Below are positions 36,461 to 44,469 of a DNA stretch of 64,000 nucleotides, piece by piece. The notes under the pieces were generated by a model that saw only the letters and a program-made list of their open reading frames with translations, ran no database searches and was not told the DNA's origin. Made by a program: the position numbers and the translations under genes. Within the stretch, counting starts at the first letter, position 1. Every line of letters starts with the position of its first letter. Source of the stretch: CAJXZP01 sp963974475 (GTDB taxonomy: Bacteria > Bacteroidota > Bacteroidia > Flavobacteriales_G > Salibacteraceae). The stretch is from NCBI GenBank assembly GCA_963974475.1, contig CAXBCR010000002.1, positions 124,001 to 188,000 on the forward strand. The letters are read 5' to 3'.

Positions 36461-37747
36461 CTAAGCTTTTCGGTAATTATTTCCAGTTTTTTTAGAACTT
36501 CCGCCACTTTTAGGTTTTCCGTATCTGTTACCTCCACCAGCGCCACCACCGGTTTTTTTCCGACCAAAATTTTGTTGTTTTGGTTTAGGTTTAGTAGGAC
36601 CAGTAGTTTCAGTAGCTTCAAATCCTTCTAACACCTTGGTGTTGATGGTTTCTTCTAATAAATTTTGAATATTTCGTAAATAATCTTTTTCCTCCTGACT
36701 TACCAAAGAAATGGCTTCACCACTTGCTCCAGCTCTTCCAGTACGTCCAATACGGTGAACGTAATCTTCTGGGATATTAGGTAGTTCAAAATTAACTACG
36801 TGAGGTAACAAAGGAATATCTAATCCACGAGCAGCAATATCCGTTGCCACAAGTACTCTCACATCTCCCGATTTAAATTCTTTTAAGGCTTTAATTCTAT
36901 TGTTTTGTGTCTTGTTACCATGAATTGCAGAAGCAGAAATACCTGCTGAAATCAACGTTTTCGTTAATTTATTTGCGCCATGTTTGGTGCGCGTAAATAC
37001 CAAAACTTGTTTCCAATCCCCTTCCGTAATCAATTTAACCAAAATAACTGGTTTTCTTCCTTTATCTACATGATACACGGTTTGATTAATTTTTTCAACC
37101 GTAGTATTTTCAGGAGTTGCTTCTACTAAAATTGGATTGTTCAAAGTGTTTTGAGCCAATTTTTTAATTTCTTTAGAGAACGTAGCTGAAAACAATAAAC
37201 TCTGACGTTTTCTTGGTAGCAAAGCCATGATTTTGTCAATGTCACGCTTAAACCCCATATCCAACATACGATCCGCTTCATCCAATACTAAAATCTCAAT
37301 ATTGCGAAGAGAAAGAATCCCTTGATTTTCTAAATCCAATAATCTTCCGGGAGTAGCAATTAGTAAATCTACTCCTTGACGCAAAGTAGCTTCCTGTGGA
37401 CGTTGTTTAACACCCCCAAAAATTACTGCGGTTCTAAATTCAATGTATTTACTGTATTCTCTGGCATTATCATAAATCTGAGCGGCCAACTCTCTAGTAG
37501 GGGTTAAAACAAGCGCACGAATAGGACGTTTTTTTTGTCCTTTGCTATTTGCCCAAGAAATCATTTCTAAAATAGGTAAAACGAACCCAGCGGTTTTACC
37601 CGTACCGGTTTGTGCAGATGCCAATACATCTTTTCCTTCCAAGACTAAAGGAATAGCTTTTGTTTGAATAGGGGATGGCTCGGTGTAACCTTTTTCGGCC
37701 ACCGCTTTTAATATATTATTGGATAATCCAAGTGATTTGAATGACAT
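36461..37747 (-). CDS. DEAD-box RNA helicase (RhlE-like)
   Basis: A 428-aa protein with all DEAD-box motifs: Q motif (PSPIQTKAI), AQTGTGKT, PTRELA, DEAD in LVLDEADRMLDMGF, SAT, ARGLDIP and HRIGRTGRAG. The C-terminal 55 residues are basic, glycine-rich and low-complexity (FGRKKTGGGAGGGNR), the RNA-binding tail typical of RhlE. Expected role: RNA remodelling in ribosome assembly or cold response. Confidence 0.95.
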   Translation of the reverse strand: MSFKSLGLSNNILKAVAEKGYTEPSPIQTKAIPLVLEGKDVLASAQTGTGKTAGFVLPILEMISWANSKGQKKRPIRALVLTPTRELAAQIYDNAREYSKYIEFRTAVIFGGVKQRPQEATLRQGVDLLIATPGRLLDLENQGILSLRNIEILVLDEADRMLDMGFKRDIDKIMALLPRKRQSLLFSATFSKEIKKLAQNTLNNPILVEATPENTTVEKINQTVYHVDKGRKPVILVKLITEGDWKQVLVFTRTKHGANKLTKTLISAGISASAIHGNKTQNNRIKALKEFKSGDVRVLVATDIAARGLDIPLLPHVVNFELPNIPEDYVHRIGRTGRAGASGEAISLVSQEEKDYLRNIQNLLEETINTKVLEGFEATETTGPTKPKPKQQNFGRKKTGGGAGGGNRYGKPKSGGSSKKTGNNYRKA

Positions 37748-38017
37748 AGTTGTGATGTTGATTGTAATTGGGAAATCCCAATTTTTGAGAATGCAATAAT
37801 ACGTTGAAGTAATTCGATTTTAACTATTTTTTCAATTTATCACACTTAACAAGCTTTTGGTAACAACTTGGGTGAAAACTAGGGGGATATCCACTTCTAA
37901 AATATAGATTTGTTTGAATCAAAAAATTCCACCACGATGAATAGTGCATTAGTATGTCTTTCAAATAAACCAGTTACTTCCTGCAAACGGTAATTCTATT
38001 AAAAAAAACTCAAAAAG

Positions 38018-38410
38018 ATGAGATATTTATTGATATTGATTTTTAGCATTACATGGTTTGGCTGTAGCAAGTCTGCTGGAGTAGGAGGTAAAGCTACCAT
38101 TATGGGAACTGTTGAAGCTATTTATATCCAAAAGGGAAGTTTTGATACCCTAAGCATTGAAGCTATTCCTGATTATCGCGTGTATATTGTGTATGGTGAT
38201 GGAAATTTGCAAGATGACGATACTCGAACCAGTCCCAACGGAGGATATAAATTTGAATATCTAAATCCGGGAGATTATAAAATCTATTCTTTTTCAGAAT
38301 CATTAGTGCTCCAATCCGGGTTAGAAGAAGTCTCAACAAAAGTTACCATCGGTAAGAAAGATACAGAAGTAACGGCCCCTAAACTAACTATTATACAATA
38401 TATTAAGTGA
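38018..38410 (+). CDS. Small lipoprotein heading the VTC-CotH operon
   Basis: A 130-aa lipoprotein (lipobox WFGCSKS, Cys about 16). The mature part is a small beta-sandwich of the carboxypeptidase-regulatory/SdrD-B type: GTVEAIYI, TRTSPNGGYKFEYLNPGDYKIYS. Such domains often bind or scaffold. It overlaps the next gene by 4 bp (GTGA), so it belongs to the operon. The -7-like box TAGATTTG at 37905-37912 lies about 105 bp upstream. Confidence 0.75.
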   Translation: MRYLLILIFSITWFGCSKSAGVGGKATIMGTVEAIYIQKGSFDTLSIEAIPDYRVYIVYGDGNLQDDDTRTSPNGGYKFEYLNPGDYKIYSFSESLVLQSGLEEVSTKVTIGKKDTEVTAPKLTIIQYIK

Positions 38411-39162
38411 TTTCTGGAATAGGCCACATAATTTCATCATTACCAAGCATCACGCTAGAGGATTTAACTGCCGTTGATTTCGATTCGAGGGTGGATACCA
38501 AATTTGTTTTTCATTGCGATAAAATAAATGCGTTTTTAGAGAAAGTAAAAGATGATTTGGTGGTTTTGGAGGTAAATGACAAACGCCTTTTTGAGTACGA
38601 AAATTTATATTTCGACACAAAGGAATTTTCGTTTTTTCAGCACCATCATGCGGGTATTGCAAATAGAAGTAAGGTGAGAGCCCGAAAATATGATGCGGAG
38701 GGACCGTATTATTTTGAAGTGAAGAATAAAACAAATAAAGGTAAAACCATAAAGTATAGAATTCCATTGCCCCAATTTGAGGAATTTGAAACCCCAGAAA
38801 CTGCGTATTTGGTAAATGAATATACGGGGCTCAATTTTAGGGAAATGCCTAATAAAACACGTATACATTATAAAAGAATTACGCTTTCCAACAAGGCATT
38901 GACAGAGAAACTCACGCTAGATTTTGAAATGACATCTTCTAATGATTCTGCTAGTTTTGAATTTAAAAATTTAGTTATTGCTGAAGTGAAACAAATTCAC
39001 TATTCTAGCAAAAGTCCATATATTCGGACATTGAAAGAATTGAAAATATATAAAACCAGTTTTTCTAAATACTGTGCATCTGTATCCTTATTGAATACGA
39101 CATTGAAGCAAAACAGATTTAAAGGAATACGGACAAACGTTAAAAAAATAGCAAATGCATAA
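38407..39162 (+). CDS. VTC-domain (polyphosphate polymerase) protein
   Basis: A 251-aa protein starting with GTG, which overlaps the stop of the lipoprotein gene. The whole protein is a VTC/CYTH-like tunnel domain. The family's charged ring is present: R28-x-D-x-K32, YFDT (68-71), R91 and R93 in KVRARKY, E104-x-K106, R118, E193-x-K195 and K221. In yeast Vtc4 this domain makes polyphosphate from ATP; bacterial homologues are less studied and may act on another nucleotide or phosphate substrate. Followed by an overlapping membrane gene (8 bp). Confidence 0.88.
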   Translation: MISGIGHIISSLPSITLEDLTAVDFDSRVDTKFVFHCDKINAFLEKVKDDLVVLEVNDKRLFEYENLYFDTKEFSFFQHHHAGIANRSKVRARKYDAEGPYYFEVKNKTNKGKTIKYRIPLPQFEEFETPETAYLVNEYTGLNFREMPNKTRIHYKRITLSNKALTEKLTLDFEMTSSNDSASFEFKNLVIAEVKQIHYSSKSPYIRTLKELKIYKTSFSKYCASVSLLNTTLKQNRFKGIRTNVKKIANA

Positions 39163-39799
39163 TTTCCACCACATTCTAATGCAAGTTACACCAAATCAAT
39201 TTTTTGATTTTAATCTCACCGAGATGGCTACCTTAGAGCTAGGATCACGATTTTTACTGACCGCAGTAGCTTTAGCCATTATTATTCTAAAAATATATAA
39301 ACCTACGCGAAAAGACCAAGAGTATATTTTTACGTATCTCATTTTTGGGCCTATTGTGTTTTTTATGGTGAATCTTTTCTCTCAAACTCAGTTAGGGGTG
39401 GGTTTTGCGTTTGGATTGTTTGCCGTGTTTTCTATTTTAAGATATCGAACCACTACCATTCCTGTAAAGGAAATGACCTATATGTTTACCGTAATTTCTA
39501 TGTCGGTAATTAATGCCATTTCTACGGATTCGGTGTCTTTGGGAAGCTTGGTGATTATTAACGTTATCATTGTTTTGATTGTGTTTTTTACGGAAAAAAC
39601 ATTTTATAAAAAAGGGATTGAAACTCAAATTATTCTGTACGAAAAAATTGAAAATATTCATCCAAAACGAGCGCATTTGCTCCTAGAAGATTTGAAAGAT
39701 AGAACCGGAAATGAGATCATTAAATTTGATGTATTAGAATCTGATTATTTAAGAGATTCCGTTCGCCTTAGAGTATATTACCGACCTGCAAAAATGTAA
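39155..39799 (+). CDS. DUF4956 membrane protein
   Basis: A 214-aa polytopic inner-membrane protein with four predicted helices (about 32-48, 60-80, 84-120, 130-150) and a basic cytosolic tail. It shows the DUF4956 core GVGFAFGLFAVFSILRYRT followed by PVKEMTYMFTV. DUF4956 is repeatedly found beside VTC-domain and CotH genes, and its role is unknown; a membrane gate or anchor for the VTC protein is a reasonable inference. The start may be the Met at 39179, which is also in frame. It overlaps the previous gene by 8 bp and the next by 1 bp (TAATG). Confidence 0.85.
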   Translation: MHNFHHILMQVTPNQFFDFNLTEMATLELGSRFLLTAVALAIIILKIYKPTRKDQEYIFTYLIFGPIVFFMVNLFSQTQLGVGFAFGLFAVFSILRYRTTTIPVKEMTYMFTVISMSVINAISTDSVSLGSLVIINVIIVLIVFFTEKTFYKKGIETQIILYEKIENIHPKRAHLLLEDLKDRTGNEIIKFDVLESDYLRDSVRLRVYYRPAKM

Positions 39800-40434
39800 T
39801 GAAAGTTAGAATTCTCATACTAATTGTTTTCCTTTTCATGGCTATGAATGGGTTCGCTCAGAATCAAGATTTTGGAATATGGACCGGGGTGAAAGTATCT
39901 AAGCAAATTGGTAAAAAGTTTAAAACTTTTGGAGAGGTGCAAGGACGTTTTTATCAAAATGCGACTACCTGGCAAAGTGCATTCTTTCAGACAGGTGGAA
40001 GTTATAAATTTGCAAAATGGTATAAACTAGGCATCACATATCGTTATACTAATTATGGAGAGGGAAATGCAAATAGATTTGATATCGATAATGTTTTTAA
40101 ATATAAGATTGAGAAAAACACGTTTGAAATTCGTTTAAAATATCAAAAATCGTTTGTGACAAATAAAATTAAAGGTAACCGCTTTCGTATACGTTTCAAG
40201 TATGAATATAAGGTGAATAAAAAATTTATTCCTTACATCAAAGCGCAGTACTTTTACAGCCAAACTTATAATTTCAATAATTGGAATCAGCAACGATATA
40301 CCTTAGGTGCCGTGATAAAGGTTGCCAAGAAAAATTATATAGATTTGTTCTATAATTATGAATTTGAATACAATGTAAACCGTCCGCAAGCCCAGTATAC
40401 CCTTGGCCTTAAATATAAATTAGAAATTAAATAA
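39799..40434 (+). CDS. DUF2490-family outer-membrane protein
   Basis: A 211-aa protein with a signal peptide (MKVRILILIVFLFMAMNGFAQ). The mature part is a small beta-barrel with alternating, Tyr-rich and basic strands (GIWTGVKVSKQIGKKFKTFGEVQGRFYQN, YRYTNYGE, KIEKNTFEIRLKYQKS, YTLGLKYKLEI), as in DUF2490. It probably lies in the outer membrane. One-base overlaps with both neighbours place it in the VTC-CotH operon. Confidence 0.82.
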   Translation: MKVRILILIVFLFMAMNGFAQNQDFGIWTGVKVSKQIGKKFKTFGEVQGRFYQNATTWQSAFFQTGGSYKFAKWYKLGITYRYTNYGEGNANRFDIDNVFKYKIEKNTFEIRLKYQKSFVTNKIKGNRFRIRFKYEYKVNKKFIPYIKAQYFYSQTYNFNNWNQQRYTLGAVIKVAKKNYIDLFYNYEFEYNVNRPQAQYTLGLKYKLEIK

Positions 40435-43400
40435 TGAAATATATAAAATACATAGTTCTTTCGTGTGTGGCGCTTTTGCCGTTTCAAATGGAAGCCCAAA
40501 ATCTACGTATAAATGAGCTGATGCCGAATACGGGTATTACCATTTTTGATGGATTTGGCGAGTCTTCCGATTGGCTAGAGCTGTATAATAATTCAGCTAA
40601 TCCTATTCAATTATCAGATTATTATATTTCAAATGATTTTAGTGATAAACTAAAATGGAAATTACCTTCAAAAACGCTCCAACCCAATGATTGGATAATT
40701 GTTTTTTGTTCAAAATTAGATTTGTATACCCCTGAATACCACGCTAATTTTAAATTGAAAAACGAAACAGATACCGTTGGTATTTTCTATAAAGATGGTT
40801 CCACAATAGACGTTTTGGCCTACGATTCGATGCCAGTAGATGTATCGTATGGTAGAAAACAAGATGGAAGTAATAACTTGTTTTATTTTAACGCTCCTTC
40901 TCCTAATGCGACTAATAACAACGTAATTGGGTACAATTGTATTTTAAATGAGCCCGTAGTAAATGTAGCATCTGGGTTTTATTCTAGTCCCAAAATGGTT
41001 AATGTAACTCATTCGGTAAGTGGGGCTCAAATACATTATCGTACGGATGGAAGCATGCCAACTGAATTGGACCCGGTGATAAATGGAAATCTCAACCTTT
41101 TTACAGATTATTCACCCAACAAATTTAGTGTGATACCTACCAACCCCGGATTGAATGCGCCCACTGGGTTTTATTCTGTCTTGAGAATGAATAATAGGGG
41201 ATGGTTGCCCCCGCATGGAAATCAGCAAAACATAAATGTACTCAAAGTTAAAGCGTTCAAATCAGGCTGTATTTCAAGCCAAGAAGTCACCCGAACGTAC
41301 GTGTTGGACGATGGGAATATTGATTTCCCAGACATGCCTATTATTTCTTTACAAGCAGACAGTTCAGATTTATTTTCTAATGACACTGGAATTTATGTAT
41401 ATGGAAATAAATATTTAGGCAATTACCTGCGTAGAGGTTCGGAATGGGAGCGACCAATGCATCTTACCTATTTTGATGAAAACAAAAAGATGCTAATTGA
41501 CCAAAAATTAGGTGGCGAATTGCATGGAAATGGATCACGTCATTCCACCTATAAAAACTTTAGGGTTTCCTCTAAAAGCATGTACGGTAATGGAGCGATA
41601 AAGGCCGAATTATTTGATGATTATGAGATTGAAAGTTTTGAGCATCTTATTCTTCGTTCACCTGGGCATCGACCGGATTGCATTTCACGTGATGAATTAG
41701 CTGCTAGATTTACTGAAAATATCGGTTTTGATTTTCAGCATTTCAAAACTTCAATTATGTATGTAAATGGCGAGTATTGGGGCATAAATGTAATGAAAGA
41801 GCGGTTTGATGAAGATTTGCTTTCGGAGAAATATGATATGGATGAGGAAGAGGTTGTAATGTTGGAATCCAGTGGGAATTTAGAACACGGTATAGATTCG
41901 GATACCGCGCATTATAGGGATATGATTCGGTTTGTTCAAAATAATTCATTGGATGATACCGCAAATCTTAATTATTTGAATACCCAAATGGATATGGAGA
42001 ATTACCTGGATTTCATGAGTTCCGAAATATATTTAGGTAACGGAGATTGGCCGTATAATAATATGCGTTTTTGGAGAAAGCGAGTGGCGTATGACGATTA
42101 TGCTAGTAAAGGGCATGATGGTCGCTGGAGATGGTTGCTTTTCGATTTAGATGGCGGTTTTGGTGGTACCTGTGAGGATGTTTTTTATACCATAAATAAC
42201 GTTTCAAGGGCGTTATTGGATACGGGTATTTATGCTAATTACACCAAGCTATTCATTGGTTTTTGTCAATGGGAAACCTCCCGGAATATGTTTATTAATC
42301 AAGCATGTGACCGTTTAAATTCAAATTTCAGACCTTGGGTGACACAAAAAAAGTTGGACGAGGTAGTGGATAATTTAAATCCAAATATGTTGGACCATGT
42401 AAAACGTTGGGGGTATCCCTCTGTGAGCACTACTTTAGTAGATAGAATGGCGGAAACTCCAAGTTTAACCAAATGGAATTATTTAGTTGGAAAACTGAAT
42501 AGCTATGTGTTTTTACGGAATGCCCTTGTTAGGAGGCACATGCAAGAACAGTGGGGTTTGGCAGATTCCTCATTGATTACCGTTGATGTGAATGATGCTC
42601 AAATGGGATATGTGCAAATAAATTCTCTACACTTAACAGCAGAATTGGAAGGAGTAAATGCGTCTGTTTACCCCTGGAATGGGCAGTATTTTGATTCTAT
42701 AAATATTCCCGTAAAGGCACATGCTTTTCCTGGGTATAGGTTTAAAGAATGGACTGGAATACCCATGCTTTCGGCTGATACTTTTATCAATGTTTCTAGT
42801 GATACGACTCTGGTAGCCATATTTGAAATTGACCCTAATTATGTTGCTCCTTTGCCAATTGTTATAAATGAAATTCAAGCATGGAATAGTTCTACAGTAT
42901 TTGACGAGAACTTAAAATACAGCGATTGGATTGAACTGTATAACCCAAATAATGTGGATATAGACATTACAGATTATTATTTGACTGATAATAAGGATAA
43001 GCTGAAAAAGTATTGGATAGGTCCGAATAAAACAGTGATTAAAGCAAAAGATTGGATGGTTTTTTGGGCAGATGGCGTAACAGGAAAAGGACAAAATCAT
43101 ACGAATTTCAAACTAAGTAAGGATGGTGAATTAGTTGCATTGGTTGCGCCAGATGGTGGTACAGTTGTAGATTCTATTCGATATGGTGCGCAGTTAGAAA
43201 ACCATTCCTACGGACGTCAATCGGATGGTTTAGCCACTTGGATAGACTTTTTGTATCCGACTCCTTTTTATAGTAATTTGTCTACGAGCGTAGAGGATAT
43301 GGAAAGTAAGGAGCCGCTTATGGTATTTCCAAATCCAGTGAACGGGGATATGGTCTATTTCAGCCAAACCATTTCTGGGGAGCTGTATTCCGTGACTGGA

Positions 43401-43517
43401 GTACTAGTAAAAACCTTTAGGCATGTAAACTCTCTTCAAGTTGGGGAATTAACCAACGGAGTATATGTATTACGAAATTCGGTATCTGGAGAAAGTGTTA
43501 AAATAATGATTCAATAA
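40434..43517 (+). CDS. CotH-kinase/lamin-tail T9SS protein
   Basis: A 1027-aa secreted protein (signal peptide MKYIKYIVLSCVALLPFQMEA). Domains in order: lamin-tail domain (about 25-150, RINELMPN, DWLELYN); chitobiase-C-terminal-like Ig domain (about 180-290, GAQIHYRTDGSMP); CotH atypical kinase (about 330-640, ELHGNGSRHSTYKNF, HRPDCISRDEL, YWGINVMKERFD, RWLLFDLDGGFG); a second lamin-tail domain (about 800-945, VINEIQAWNS, DWIELYN); and a type A T9SS sorting domain (about 955-1027). CotH proteins phosphorylate partner proteins with ATP. Here that would be at the cell surface, where ATP is scarce. Last gene of the five-gene operon. Confidence 0.9.
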   Translation: MKYIKYIVLSCVALLPFQMEAQNLRINELMPNTGITIFDGFGESSDWLELYNNSANPIQLSDYYISNDFSDKLKWKLPSKTLQPNDWIIVFCSKLDLYTPEYHANFKLKNETDTVGIFYKDGSTIDVLAYDSMPVDVSYGRKQDGSNNLFYFNAPSPNATNNNVIGYNCILNEPVVNVASGFYSSPKMVNVTHSVSGAQIHYRTDGSMPTELDPVINGNLNLFTDYSPNKFSVIPTNPGLNAPTGFYSVLRMNNRGWLPPHGNQQNINVLKVKAFKSGCISSQEVTRTYVLDDGNIDFPDMPIISLQADSSDLFSNDTGIYVYGNKYLGNYLRRGSEWERPMHLTYFDENKKMLIDQKLGGELHGNGSRHSTYKNFRVSSKSMYGNGAIKAELFDDYEIESFEHLILRSPGHRPDCISRDELAARFTENIGFDFQHFKTSIMYVNGEYWGINVMKERFDEDLLSEKYDMDEEEVVMLESSGNLEHGIDSDTAHYRDMIRFVQNNSLDDTANLNYLNTQMDMENYLDFMSSEIYLGNGDWPYNNMRFWRKRVAYDDYASKGHDGRWRWLLFDLDGGFGGTCEDVFYTINNVSRALLDTGIYANYTKLFIGFCQWETSRNMFINQACDRLNSNFRPWVTQKKLDEVVDNLNPNMLDHVKRWGYPSVSTTLVDRMAETPSLTKWNYLVGKLNSYVFLRNALVRRHMQEQWGLADSSLITVDVNDAQMGYVQINSLHLTAELEGVNASVYPWNGQYFDSINIPVKAHAFPGYRFKEWTGIPMLSADTFINVSSDTTLVAIFEIDPNYVAPLPIVINEIQAWNSSTVFDENLKYSDWIELYNPNNVDIDITDYYLTDNKDKLKKYWIGPNKTVIKAKDWMVFWADGVTGKGQNHTNFKLSKDGELVALVAPDGGTVVDSIRYGAQLENHSYGRQSDGLATWIDFLYPTPFYSNLSTSVEDMESKEPLMVFPNPVNGDMVYFSQTISGELYSVTGVLVKTFRHVNSLQVGELTNGVYVLRNSVSGESVKIMIQ

Positions 43518-43565
43518 TTCATTACTCCTTTCTCTTTTTTAAAATGTGAGAATTCTTAAGGTGAT

Positions 43566-44468
43566 TTATAGGATTTGCCCTATCCCAAAAAGAATTGCGT
43601 AAAGTAAAGTACTTAGTGCTTGTATTTTTAATAACGGGTCTAATCCTTTTGGTTCGGTAGTGTTATACGTCTTAATTACTACCATAGCTAGCGGAATAAC
43701 ACTAACCCAATACAACTGTTGCCATAATCCAGAACCAAATAAGGTGGTGTAAATACCCGACAGCCCAATGGAACCAACAAATAGCAGCATTTGATATTTG
43801 CGAGCGTTTGTGTAACCAAGTTTCACTGCTAATGTGATTTTTCCGGAAGCTTTATCGTTTATTATATCGCGAGTATTATTTAAGTTTAAAACACCAGCAC
43901 TTAATAGTCCGAGGGAACTAGCGGGTAAAAAAATGCTCAAATCAATGGTTTGAACATGTAGGAAGTAAACCCCAACAACCGAAACCCAGCCAAAAAAAAT
44001 GAATACAAATACATCGCCAAGACCTTGATATCCGTAAGCAGATTTACCAACAGTGTATTTTATGGCTGCCCAAATAGCAAACAATCCGATAATGAGGAAA
44101 ACTAAAGCATACAATATTTTTGCAGAACCAAAACTCAACCAAAGTAGAAAAACACCAGAAATTAAGGAGAGAAATCCAAATAAATAAAGGGCCGATTTCA
44201 TTTGTGATTCTGAAATATCTCCGGATTGCAATGCTCTTTCTGGACCTACCCGTTCATCGTTATCAGTACCTTTTGAAAAATCACCGTAATCATTGGCAAG
44301 ATTGGATAACACTTGCAGTAAAATGGACGTTAATAAGGCAATGACGGTAATTTGCCATTGGTGCTGATTTTTGGAAGCTGCCAAAAAAGAACCTAAAACA
44401 ATACCTGCAATCGCTAACGGAAGGGTGCGAAGCCTAAAAGCGCTCACCCAAGCTTTGTAATTAATCAT
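43566..44468 (-). CDS. menA: 1,4-dihydroxy-2-naphthoate polyprenyltransferase
   Basis: A 300-aa polytopic UbiA-type prenyltransferase that attaches the isoprenoid tail to DHNA in menaquinone synthesis. Visible motifs are the first Asp-rich motif NLANDYGDFSKGTDND, GPERALQSGDIS (family-specific to MenA), and the second Asp-rich motif NNTRDIINDKASGK. About nine helices. It starts 1 bp after the relA/spoT stop, so it is the last gene of the glyA operon. Confidence 0.93.
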   Translation of the reverse strand: MINYKAWVSAFRLRTLPLAIAGIVLGSFLAASKNQHQWQITVIALLTSILLQVLSNLANDYGDFSKGTDNDERVGPERALQSGDISESQMKSALYLFGFLSLISGVFLLWLSFGSAKILYALVFLIIGLFAIWAAIKYTVGKSAYGYQGLGDVFVFIFFGWVSVVGVYFLHVQTIDLSIFLPASSLGLLSAGVLNLNNTRDIINDKASGKITLAVKLGYTNARKYQMLLFVGSIGLSGIYTTLFGSGLWQQLYWVSVIPLAMVVIKTYNTTEPKGLDPLLKIQALSTLLYAILFGIGQIL

Positions 44469-44469
44469 G

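Noticed and set aside
36448..36462. AGGTGAA-G-TTCACCT dyad at the end of the RhlE gene
   Set aside because: No T tract on either side and a 1-nt loop; too small for a terminator, and no other support.
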